This document shows positions 26,163-33,232 of a stretch of 34,713 bases of DNA, piece after piece. Origin of the DNA: CAZUZS01 sp964624795 (GTDB lineage Bacteria; Calditrichota; Calditrichia; RBG-13-44-9). The first letter of the stretch is position 1. The number at the start of each line of letters is the position of its first letter. The notes beneath the pieces are model-generated. The model searched no databases. It saw only the letters and a list, made by a program, of their open reading frames with translations, and was not told the origin of the DNA. The translations under genes and the position numbers were made by a program. Where the stretch lies: positions 1-34,713 of the forward strand of contig CAZUZS010000057.1 in NCBI GenBank assembly GCA_964624795.1, written 5' to 3'.

Positions 26163-26780
26163 CTAAAAAGAAGTGATTGCAGTTTTTATTAGAAAATCTC
26201 TAATCTCCGTATCGGTTAACTTATGGCCGAAAAAATCAATTGACTCTGAATAATCAATATCTTCATAATAGGCCAATTGTTCGCGGAAAAGCTTTTCATT
26301 AAATTATGTACCAAAGATTTGGCCGGCCCTGTTACAAACCTGTGATATCGAGAAATGGTTTTTAAACAGGAAATACAGATCAACATAATCCTTCCATTTC
26401 GCTCTTCCTCCTAATGAAAATACCTTCATCGCAGCCAAATCCAGCAAGGATGGCATCTGAATAATATTATCGAACCATAGATTCGGACTAATTGAAAAGG
26501 GGGAATTAAAAAATGTAAGTTTAACCGAATTCACTAACAGATGGAGTTGGTCATAAGCTTCATAGATTATAGAAATTGGGGGAAAATCATATTTTTCAAT
26601 TTTACTCTTTATCGCCAGACGCCGAACTTCCATACTTGTGAAAAGATCAAAATCAATGGAATGTCTATGCCCGATATATAATCCGATAGCAGTTCCTCCT
26701 GCAAGATGATATTCACCTGCGAACTCCCGGACTAAAGGGAGCAATTCAGTTTGGGCTTCTGTCAGAATTTCTCTAAACAT
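26163..26780 (-). pseudogene. AbiEii/AbiGii-type nucleotidyltransferase toxin, interrupted by an in-frame stop
   Basis: The first 158 codons encode an AbiEii-family nucleotidyltransferase. LAGGTAIGLYIGHRHSIDFDLF carries the GG-T signature (28-30) and the paired aspartates Asp43 and Asp45, and SLLDLAAMKVFSLGGRAKWKDYVD (about 112-135) is the second family block. A TAA at 26304-26306 ends it early. In the same frame, without any shift, the sequence continues for 46 more codons to a TAG at 26163-26165. That continuation includes LFREQLAYYEDIDYSESIDF, exactly the tail expected of the family. The full protein would be 205 residues. It is therefore a recent nonsense mutation, a sequencing error or a readthrough stop. 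Catalytic residues lie before the stop. It overlaps its upstream partner by eight bases. Confidence 0.85.
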
Positions 26781-27042
26781 GTTCTTCGAAATATAGTTTG
26801 AAGTAATTAATTGTCTTCGGATGATAATTTAGGCGATTTCCGGCAATTAGTTTGTAAAATATTTTTGCTGCCTTTTCTGTCCCGATCAGATCGAACAGGC
26901 AACGGACCTCTTTCTCGTTGCCATAATTCAATATGCTTTCAACCAACAGCTCAAGACTGATGTTTTTCTTCTTGGACTCGGGTATCCACCAGAAAAGTGC
27001 GCTTTTGTCCTTTATAAACGCCTGTATTGAATCTTCTTCCAT
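26773..27042 (-). CDS. Putative antitoxin partner of AbiEii-type toxin
   Basis: An 89-residue protein encoded directly before the AbiEii-type gene and overlapping it by eight bases, which implies translational coupling. It opens with an LFWWIPESKKKNISLELLVE block followed by SILNYGNEKEVRCLFDLIG. That layout resembles the small DUF6922-like proteins often paired with AbiEii nucleotidyltransferases rather than the classical AbiEi winged-helix antitoxin. That assignment is from memory of the pattern. The ATG follows GGGGGTG. It would neutralise or regulate the toxin in the cytoplasm; if the toxin is truly inactivated the antitoxin may be a leftover. Confidence 0.72.
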   Translation of the reverse strand: MEEDSIQAFIKDKSALFWWIPESKKKNISLELLVESILNYGNEKEVRCLFDLIGTEKAAKIFYKLIAGNRLNYHPKTINYFKLYFEEHV

Positions 27043-27309
27043 TGCACCCCCGGAATTAACGATTCCCCGAAAATTTACAAAATTTCTGGGGAAACTTCAA
27101 TAAAATCCACACTCCGCTTTCTGTTTTGGCATTTTTTTAATCCAAAATTTTAACAAAAATTAAGCTATTCCTTAAAAAACAATCTACAAATCTCTGAAGA
27201 GTCCAAATATTGTCAGATAGCCAGACCCCTCGGCTATTAGTTGTTGATCCTGCAATTCAAAAAGCTTGCTATTTTTCGAAAGAAAAATTGCTAGCGCAAA
27301 ATCAACGGG

Positions 27310-28062
27310 TTAGTGTGAATTCATCCTGTTAAAAACCTCCTCCAGTGAATTTCGTGAGGCAGAACGCAGAAACTCTGCCTGCCCCACTGCCAGCTCAAAA
27401 TTGTTCTCTTTCAGCGCCCGTAGCGCCGCTTTCGCCACCACGTCAGGTTGAATACCCCGGTCGGTCTGCCCGCGGCGGTCACGCGCACCTTTGTCCAATT
27501 CCGTATCCACTGTCGGCGGAATAAGCTCGAAGACTTTGACCGACGTGTCCCGCAACTGGCGGCGCAGGGACATGCTAAATGAATGGAGAGCAGCCTTGGT
27601 GGCACAATATAGCGGCATGATGGCAATGGGAATAAAGGCCAAGCCGGAAGAAACATTCACAATCGCAGCTTCCTGCTGTTTCATCAGGTACGGGGTAAAC
27701 AGGGCGGACAAGTGAACCGGTGCTTGGAGGTTGATTTCGATCTCACTCTCTCCGCCCGGCGTATCTTCCGCTCCCTTGCAGAAGTTGATCTCCCGCTGGA
27801 TGCCGGCATTGTTGATCAGGATGTTCAGATTGGGGAAGTTGCCGGTTGCCCATTCGAAAAGGCTTTTTCGCTGATCCGCATCTGCTACATCGCAATGTTT
27901 GATGTGCAGGTCCGGCAAATTCTGTTTCGCGGCTGCCAGTTTTTCCTGACGGCGGCCGCAAATTATGACCTCATTGCCGGCCTTCACCAAAACATCCGCC
28001 AAAGCCAGACCGATTCCCGTGCCCCCGCCGGTGATCAGGATCGTGTTCCCCGATGTTTTCAT
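27310..28062 (-). CDS. Short-chain dehydrogenase/reductase (DltE-like)
   Basis: A 250-residue classical SDR oxidoreductase. The NAD(P)-binding glycine motif is TGGGTGIG (11-18), Arg38/Arg39 after the second strand favour NADPH, NNAG lies at 84-87, and the catalytic Ser138/139, Tyr152 and Lys156 are in VNVSSG and YCATK. The sequence is close to the DltE-like group of oxidoreductases (motif ILINNAGIQ), whose substrates are largely unknown. Cytoplasmic. The ATG follows CAGGAG. It is 84 bases downstream of the SnoaL-like gene on the same strand, so the two may form an operon. Confidence 0.93.
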   Translation of the reverse strand: MKTSGNTILITGGGTGIGLALADVLVKAGNEVIICGRRQEKLAAAKQNLPDLHIKHCDVADADQRKSLFEWATGNFPNLNILINNAGIQREINFCKGAEDTPGGESEIEINLQAPVHLSALFTPYLMKQQEAAIVNVSSGLAFIPIAIMPLYCATKAALHSFSMSLRRQLRDTSVKVFELIPPTVDTELDKGARDRRGQTDRGIQPDVVAKAALRALKENNFELAVGQAEFLRSASRNSLEEVFNRMNSH

Positions 28063-28146
28063 TTTTTTCTCCTGTTAATTGCATCGTTTTTACCTCCCAA
28101 TCAGCCAACCTGAAAATATTCGCTGGCCCGCAATTACCGGCTCCTG

Positions 28147-28530
28147 TTAGAACATTGTGTTGTCGTTGGCGGCCATTTCCGGTATCACCTGTACCGCATC
28201 CCAGTGCTCCACAATTTTACCGTCATCATCAAAGCGAAATATATCGATACCGGCGTATTCCTTGTCGCCCGGCCATTGCTGGTAGCAGTGCACTACCACA
28301 TAATCTCCTTCTGCAATGGTGCGCTTGAATTCCACCCGCTTCCCGGGATACTCTTCGGCCATTTTTTTGAAATACTCGATGAAACCTTCTTTTCCGTTTT
28401 TGGCATGAGGATTATGCTGTATATATTCTTTCCCGACATATTTGGCTACCGCCTCTTTCGGCTGGTTGCGGTTGAATGCCATATCGTAAAATGCCATCGC
28501 ATTCTGCTTATTTTTCTCGAGCTGTGTCAT
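28147..28530 (-). CDS. SnoaL-like/nuclear transport factor 2 fold protein
   Basis: A 127-residue single-domain protein of the NTF2-like/SnoaL group: an N-terminal helix with KNKQNAMAFYDMAFN, then YIQHNPHAKNGKEGFIEYF, EGDYVVVHC, and IDIFRFDDDGKIVEHWDAVQ, the signature last strands of the family. Members are cone-shaped dimers acting as small isomerases, cyclases or hydrolases, or as binding proteins. Its pairing with an SDR suggests a shared small-molecule pathway, but the substrate is unknown. Cytoplasmic. The ATG at 28530 follows GGAGATGGGAG. Confidence 0.88.
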   Translation of the reverse strand: MTQLEKNKQNAMAFYDMAFNRNQPKEAVAKYVGKEYIQHNPHAKNGKEGFIEYFKKMAEEYPGKRVEFKRTIAEGDYVVVHCYQQWPGDKEYAGIDIFRFDDDGKIVEHWDAVQVIPEMAANDNTMF

Positions 28531-28609
28531 TTTCTCCCATCTCCTTTCCCTTATGAGAAACCTGCATTCTACTTTTATTGCAACTTTTCGTCATCAATAA
28601 AAATAGAAA

Positions 28610-28651
28610 CGCCGCAACAAACCAAAGGGTTCGTCCGGCGGCTGCTTTTTT
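28610..28651 (+). terminator. Orphan terminator-like hairpin
   Basis: CGCCG (28610-28614) pairs with CGGCG (28636-28640); inside, AACC (28620-28623) pairs with GGTT (28628-28631). GCTGCTTTTTTG follows on the plus strand. No plus-strand gene lies before it, so it may end an antisense transcript or be fortuitous. Confidence 0.35.
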
Positions 28652-28852
28652 GATATTGCGGGGGTAAATTTGGAAGACTCCCCCCTTTTCCCAGCCGCTT
28701 AAGATACAACAAAATGAGCATATCGGGGTTGACTAAAAAGTTACTGCAAATTTATGATCTTCCAGATTGGATTTTAGATTTTCCAGATGTGAATGTCTTT
28801 TTGTTTGCCGCTGCTATTTTCGGAATTTATTCGAAAATATCCCTATCTTTTC

Positions 28853-29065
28853 TGCCCCAGAGGGGCATTTGACTATTGGGCGGCAATTTATTGCCGGCAC
28901 AGATAAATTCTTCAAATAATTTTGTCCCATCGGGACAAATGAAAAATGCCATGTTTTTCATTTTCTTTTTCATCCGTCCGCAAGCGGACGGGAATTTTAT
29001 CTCTTATTTCTCTCATCCGTCAATGAATTGGCGGGCTTCGATCAATTTGTCCCTAATGGGACAAA
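28853..29065. repeat. Cluster of five perfect palindromes
   Basis: Five hairpins lie within 213 bases: TGCCCC/GGGGCA (28853-28867), CGGCAA/TTGCCG (28881-28896), TTTGTCCC/GGGACAAA (28921-28939), CCGTCCGC/GCGGACGG (28974-28991) and again TTTGTCCC/GGGACAAA (29046-29065). The third and fifth share the same eight-base arms with different loops (ATC and TAAT). This matches the style of dispersed intergenic palindromic elements of Bacteroidota-related genomes. Confidence 0.65.
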
Positions 29066-29238
29066 TACCTGACTTTTTGGACAACCTCATGGGATCGCGA
29101 TTTGCTAAAATGTAAATCCACCAGGGAAGAGGAAGAGGTCAAATGGGCATAATCTGCAAATCCTACCAGTTGTTACTGTTCCCCACGAGTTGTTTTTTGG
29201 GGATGGAAATAGCCATTTGCCAGTAGCCTTTAATATTT

Positions 29239-29443
29239 CTATTTATTGGACAGGATGAGCAGCTTTGGAGAACGCAATATTTTTACCGTGCGCACCTCCC
29301 GAACATCAGGGGAATCAGCACCATAAACTCTGAGTGCGCGCAATTTCCTGTCGCTCTTCGGGAGATAAACGTATTTGCTGCAGGATCTCCCACTCTTCCG
29401 CTTCCTGAAAATTCTTTGATTTATGGACGACCCGTTCTATCAT
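29239..29443 (-). pseudogene. Small conserved protein gene with a frameshift
   Basis: From the ATG at 29441-29443 the minus strand encodes 42 residues including FQEAEEWEILQQIRLSPEER, then stops at 29315-29317. A one-base shift near 29325 continues as RVYGADSPDVREVRTVKILR to a stop at 29239-29241. The two parts together resemble a widespread small protein (about 60-70 residues) with a SPEER-x-x-IA-x-x-L-x-x-RVYG-x-x-x-PDVR pattern that is often encoded next to nucleotidyltransferase-type toxins. That family link is from memory and I cannot name the family. No such partner sits beside it here; the nearest AbiEii-type gene is about 2.2 kb away. Confidence 0.55.
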
Positions 29444-29643
29444 AATAGCGCTCTCGATAAATGGCTCAATGCAATGTTATTTTTTCCGCTATAAATATAC
29501 AGTAGTCATCTGAATTTTTCAAGACCTGAGTTGCAGGAAATACATAGCGAAATGCTTTGCCAGCCCGAATTTAGCGTTTCGTGCCGCTGCAATTTCCAAA
29601 TCGCATATCCGCAATCCGAAATCCCAAATCAAACGCTTTACCA

Positions 29644-30606
29644 CTACTGCCGCTTAAATTCCCGGTAGGCATCCAGGATTTGCAAAAGGCTTTCATCCAC
29701 CTGCTTTTTAGCAAGATTGCTCTCCCAGTCGTTCATCAGGTAGCGGCGGGGATTATCCATCGCGATGCGAATGATATTTTCCATAGGGATCAGGTAGTAA
29801 TCGTAAAGCTCATCAATTTTCTGGCACTGGATACGGAAGTTGATTGACGATTCGTGCTGAAAGTTGGTTTTGACTATTTCATGAAAGACCTGCACCTGCG
29901 GATATCGCAGCAGGGTAATTGCGGTGTGCAGCGTTCCCACCCATTTTCCCACTTTATTGAAATCCAGCATAACATTGGCGCGGCGGTTAGTGTAAAAAAG
30001 TCCCGACTGAATGTCCGGCTTCATATCCAGAAATTTGATATTGCTCAGAAAATAGACATACAGATTCTCAATATCTTCCATCGCCCAGCGATTGATAGGG
30101 TAATTTTCGGCATCCAGGCTGCGCCGTTCGCGCTTCGGAAATGTGATGGCAGGTTCGTTCGGATCGGCAGACTGCCGATGGAAATCCAGTATTCGTAAAA
30201 CTTCATCGAACGGGATCTGAAAATCGGAGTCGCTCACCGCCAGGTGATCGAAATTCAGAAAAACCGCCAGTTGAGTGAGAAGGTCGATCGGGTAAGTAAG
30301 CCCCTCCGGGTAATGGGAATAATAAATAATCTTGATCGGGTCGCCATTTGGGTAGTCACCCACAAAGTTCTTGGCCAACTGGGTGGGTGAGAAACGGTGC
30401 CGGGCATAATCGCAATGCTGCACATTTTGCAGCAAATGCTTTTCCTGCAAAAACGGCAGCGGATCGTCGCCGCAAACCGCGAGAAAAAAACTGACATCTT
30501 TCATGCCGGCAGCCAGTGCGGTATGGCTTTCCCGCAGCAGCGCTTCCAGGTCGTTGTAGCTGTGCTCACTTTTCAGATATTGGCGGAAACCGATCAGGCT
30601 TTTCAT
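29644..30606 (-). CDS. Unrecognised protein, possibly a GT-A glycosyltransferase
   Basis: A 320-residue soluble protein with no signal peptide. I do not recognise the family with confidence. Two features hint at a nucleotide-sugar-dependent fold: AVSDSDFQIPFDEV (about residues 140-153), a DxD-type acidic motif at the end of a hydrophobic strand, and PDIQSGLFYTNRRANVMLD (about 207-225), reminiscent of the acceptor loop of GT-A enzymes. The C-terminal third is helical. Many charged and aromatic residues suggest a globular cytoplasmic enzyme. The ATG follows AAGGAAG. It is divergent from the secreted nuclease gene and otherwise alone. Confidence 0.7.
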   Translation of the reverse strand: MKSLIGFRQYLKSEHSYNDLEALLRESHTALAAGMKDVSFFLAVCGDDPLPFLQEKHLLQNVQHCDYARHRFSPTQLAKNFVGDYPNGDPIKIIYYSHYPEGLTYPIDLLTQLAVFLNFDHLAVSDSDFQIPFDEVLRILDFHRQSADPNEPAITFPKRERRSLDAENYPINRWAMEDIENLYVYFLSNIKFLDMKPDIQSGLFYTNRRANVMLDFNKVGKWVGTLHTAITLLRYPQVQVFHEIVKTNFQHESSINFRIQCQKIDELYDYYLIPMENIIRIAMDNPRRYLMNDWESNLAKKQVDESLLQILDAYREFKRQ

Positions 30607-30994
30607 TTCTTCCTTTTTTTATTTCCTATCTTCGGCCAATTCAGGCAAATAATTTAGCGGGAGAATTTGGCCGGGCACCAAATGACGCAAGCCGCATCGA
30701 TATGCAATTACGGAATTGTCCCGCTGCCTTTTAAAATTTGATTAAAAACATGGAATAGAAGTCTTGCTTCCACTATGCCCTATGTACCATACACCATGCC
30801 CTGCGCAGCATAATTAGTGCAATCACAATTGCTGCCTTTCCGCTCTGCGGGCGCCGGATAAAATTATTCCCTGTTTGACATTTCCACTGCTTATGTTAAA
30901 TTATTTCTGTCACTTGTCTTTCGGCGACCCGCAGTTCCAGCAGCGTTCTTATTTGTTGAATACTTACATGGTAATCATAAAAACGCAGGTTGAA
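30607..30994. other. Divergent intergenic region
   Basis: About 390 bases between two divergent genes. It includes the low-complexity stretch CTATGCCCTATGTACCATAC and following CAT-rich words (about 30772-30806), and a possible plus-strand promoter at 30875-30902. I see no gene. Confidence 0.5.
30875..30902 (+). promoter_or_regulatory. Possible promoter of the secreted nuclease gene
   Basis: TTGACA (30875-30880) and TAAATT (30897-30902), 16 bases apart, resemble sigma-70-type -35 and -10 boxes. If used, transcription starts near 30909. The open frame's earliest ATG then cannot be the start, which supports the ATG at 30995. Confidence 0.4.
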
Positions 30995-32896
30995 ATGAAA
31001 GCGCATCCGAAAATCTACTCCGCCATTTTTCTCTTTCTCTTACAAAGCCTGTTATTCGGGCAGGGCACAATTCTATATCCCGGCCTGACCGGCCAGCCGT
31101 TGATCGATCAGATCGTGGCAGATTACAAACCGGCTACGGTTCAAAGCTACGATAATGCCAGGGACATTCTTTTCGGGGAGATTTATAATCAGGATAACCA
31201 GGTAGTCTGCGTCTATTCCGGTTACACGATTACGCTGGACCCGTTAGTTGATCCGTCCGACGACGCCCTGGCAAAAGGAATGAACACTGAGCACACCTGG
31301 CCCCGCAGCAAGGGCGCCGAAACCGGCAACGCCCTGAGCAACATGTACCACCTTTTTCCTGCCGAGGAGAATGTCAACTCGGCGCGCAGCAATTACCCGT
31401 TCAATGACATCGATGATGCGAATACCGAAAGATGGTACCGCAACGGAAGTTACCAGACCACAATCCCTACCCAGTTTATCGATGAATACAGCGAGGTCGA
31501 TTTTACCCCGTCTGAATTCGAGCCGCGGGAAGATCATAAAGGAAACGTGGCCCGCGCCATGTTTTATTTTTACACCATGTACAAGGACGAGGCGATTGCC
31601 GCCGACCCCGATTTCTTTGGTCTCCAGAAAAATGTACTGTTTCGCTGGCACTATCTCGATCCGGTGGACGCACTGGAAGCCGGGCGGAATACGCAGATCG
31701 CCGCTTACCAGGACAGCAAACTAAACCCCTTCATCCTGGACAGCACCCTCATCCGCCGGGCATATTTCACAGAGTCCGAAGCAGATATCATCATTAGCGA
31801 GCTCATGATCAATCCGGATGCGGTGTTGGATGCAGACGGCGAGTGGGTGGAGCTTTTCAATCCCGGCAGCAGTGCCGTGGACATCAACGGCTGGAGGATC
31901 AGGGACTCGGATTACGACAGCCATGTGATTGATGCAGGCGGGACGCTGGAAATCGCTGCCGGTGGATTTCTGGTTCTTGCCATCAATGGCGAGTACAGCC
32001 TCAACGGCCATGTGAATTCGGATTACACCTACAGCAGTTTTCTGCTGGGGAACAGCGGAGACGAGGTCATTTTGGAGAAGCCGGACGGCGGTGGTGGCTG
32101 GATGGAAGCGGATCGAGTGGAATACGGCAGTGGTTGGACTCTACCGACCGGCAGCTCCATAGTTTTTACCGGCACCGCCTCACAGAATAATAACAATCCC
32201 GCCTACTGGACGGCATCATCGGAGCCGTGGCCGGGCAGCGCGGGTGACAACGGTTCGCCCGGCTATGCAGGCAACGATCAATCGCTACCGGTCACGCTGA
32301 CCGATTTCTCAGCGGACTACCGGGACCAGGCTGTGAACCTGGAATGGACGACACAAAGCGAAATTCGCAACGCAGGATTTGAGATCTACCGGGCGGACGA
32401 TCCGAACAGCGGCTTTGCCTGCATCGCAGGCTATCGCGATTTTCCGCAACTGGCGGGACAGGGTAATTCCAATTGCCGGAATTCGTACCAATTTATCGAT
32501 AACCGGGTAAACCCGGGCCAATCCTATCGCTACAAATTGGCGGATGTGGATTTTGATGGGAACCGCCATTTTTCCTGCGAGATATCGGTTTTCACAGGGC
32601 GGCAGTCCGTTCAGCCGCCTGATGAATTCATTCTGTATCCCAACTTCCCTAACCCGTTCAATTCCGCCACAACCATGAGATTCTTTTTATCGAAGAAGAG
32701 CACGGTTTCATTTGTCGTTACGGACAGCCGCGGCTGTGAAATCTACCGGGAGAACTTGGGCAGCCTGAACCCCGGCATTCACCAGGTGCGCTGGGATGGC
32801 GGCACCCGCAATGGCAGCGCGGGCAGCGGAGTTTACTTTTATTTTTTGCAGGCAGGAAACAGGAAGGTTAACGGCAAGATGCTTCTGCTAAAATGA
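30995..32896 (+). CDS. Secreted endonuclease I with lamin-tail domain and type IX-style sorting domain
   Basis: About 633 residues from the ATG at 30995, which starts a signal peptide (AIFLFLLQSLLFGQ) after a weak AGGT site. An upstream ATG at 30968 is possible. Domains in order: endonuclease I/ribonuclease family (about 35-250), with the HNH-like core EHTWPRSKGA then MYHLFPAEENVNSARSNYPF holding the His and Asn/Arg of beta-beta-alpha-metal nucleases; a lamin-tail domain (about 255-400, opening ISELMINPDAV and EWVELFNPG); a fibronectin-like module (LPVTLTDFSADY, NLEWTTQSEIRNAGFEIY); and a C-terminal sorting domain starting YPNFPNPFNSATT and ending KMLLLK. It probably digests extracellular nucleic acid while carried by type IX secretion. 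No terminator is obvious. Confidence 0.9.
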   Translation: MKAHPKIYSAIFLFLLQSLLFGQGTILYPGLTGQPLIDQIVADYKPATVQSYDNARDILFGEIYNQDNQVVCVYSGYTITLDPLVDPSDDALAKGMNTEHTWPRSKGAETGNALSNMYHLFPAEENVNSARSNYPFNDIDDANTERWYRNGSYQTTIPTQFIDEYSEVDFTPSEFEPREDHKGNVARAMFYFYTMYKDEAIAADPDFFGLQKNVLFRWHYLDPVDALEAGRNTQIAAYQDSKLNPFILDSTLIRRAYFTESEADIIISELMINPDAVLDADGEWVELFNPGSSAVDINGWRIRDSDYDSHVIDAGGTLEIAAGGFLVLAINGEYSLNGHVNSDYTYSSFLLGNSGDEVILEKPDGGGGWMEADRVEYGSGWTLPTGSSIVFTGTASQNNNNPAYWTASSEPWPGSAGDNGSPGYAGNDQSLPVTLTDFSADYRDQAVNLEWTTQSEIRNAGFEIYRADDPNSGFACIAGYRDFPQLAGQGNSNCRNSYQFIDNRVNPGQSYRYKLADVDFDGNRHFSCEISVFTGRQSVQPPDEFILYPNFPNPFNSATTMRFFLSKKSTVSFVVTDSRGCEIYRENLGSLNPGIHQVRWDGGTRNGSAGSGVYFYFLQAGNRKVNGKMLLLK

Positions 32897-33092
32897 TTTT
32901 CGGGGACAAATCTATTTCAGCAGCAGGCTGCGAATTTTTTGCCGGATTTCGCTTACGGGAGATAATTGAGTAAGCCCCTTGCCACTGGGTAAAGCAATTT
33001 TTGCCGCACTTCCAAATCTAACACCAACCCTGTCCCTCCCCTCCCGATTGAACTTTACCCATAAGTATCCCTGCCGGACACCGGCGGTGTCT

Positions 33093-33132
33093 CCCCTTCC
33101 CTCGCGATTGAGGGAAGGGGCTGGGGGATGGG
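33093..33132. repeat. Hairpin repeat next to the assembly gap
   Basis: CCCCTTCCCTC (33093-33103) pairs perfectly with GAGGGAAGGGG (33110-33120), an 11-base arm and six-base loop, followed by CTGGGGGATGGG up to the gap. This matches the geometry of the repeat at 16890-16917. A second short palindrome, GACACC/GGTGTC, lies at 33077-33091. Repeats of this kind commonly break assemblies, which may explain the adjacent Ns. Confidence 0.6.
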
Positions 33133-33232
33133 NNNNNNNNNNNNNNNNNNNNNNNNNNNNNNNNNNNNNNNNNNNNNNNNNNNNNNNNNNNNNNNNNNNN
33201 NNNNNNNNNNNNNNNNNNNNNNNNNNNNNNNN
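33133..33232. other. Assembly gap (100 Ns)
   Basis: Exactly 100 Ns, the conventional placeholder for a gap of unknown size. It separates the palindromic repeat from the 3' part of the next gene. Any reading frame crossing it is artificial. Confidence 0.98.

Larger units (their letters stand above)
28531..29643. other. Gene-poor region with palindromes and a decayed small gene
   Basis: About 1.1 kb without an intact gene. From left to right it holds a plus-oriented terminator-like hairpin (28610-28651), the palindrome cluster (28853-29065), a frameshifted small gene (29239-29443) and a low-complexity tract at about 29588-29635 with repeated AATCCGAAATCCCAAATC-like words. A plus frame at 28876-29115 simply reads through the palindromes. 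Confidence 0.6.

Noticed and set aside
28853..29065. CRISPR-like array.
   Set aside because: Only one arm pair recurs, spacing is irregular and there are no unique spacers of constant length.
28876..29115. A 79-codon plus-strand ORF.
   Set aside because: It reads straight through perfect palindromes, has a low-complexity phenylalanine run and lacks a ribosome binding site.
33055..33132. Coding sequence extending from the secreted protein through the Ns.
   Set aside because: The frame exists only because Ns are read as unknown residues; the sequence here is a palindromic repeat.
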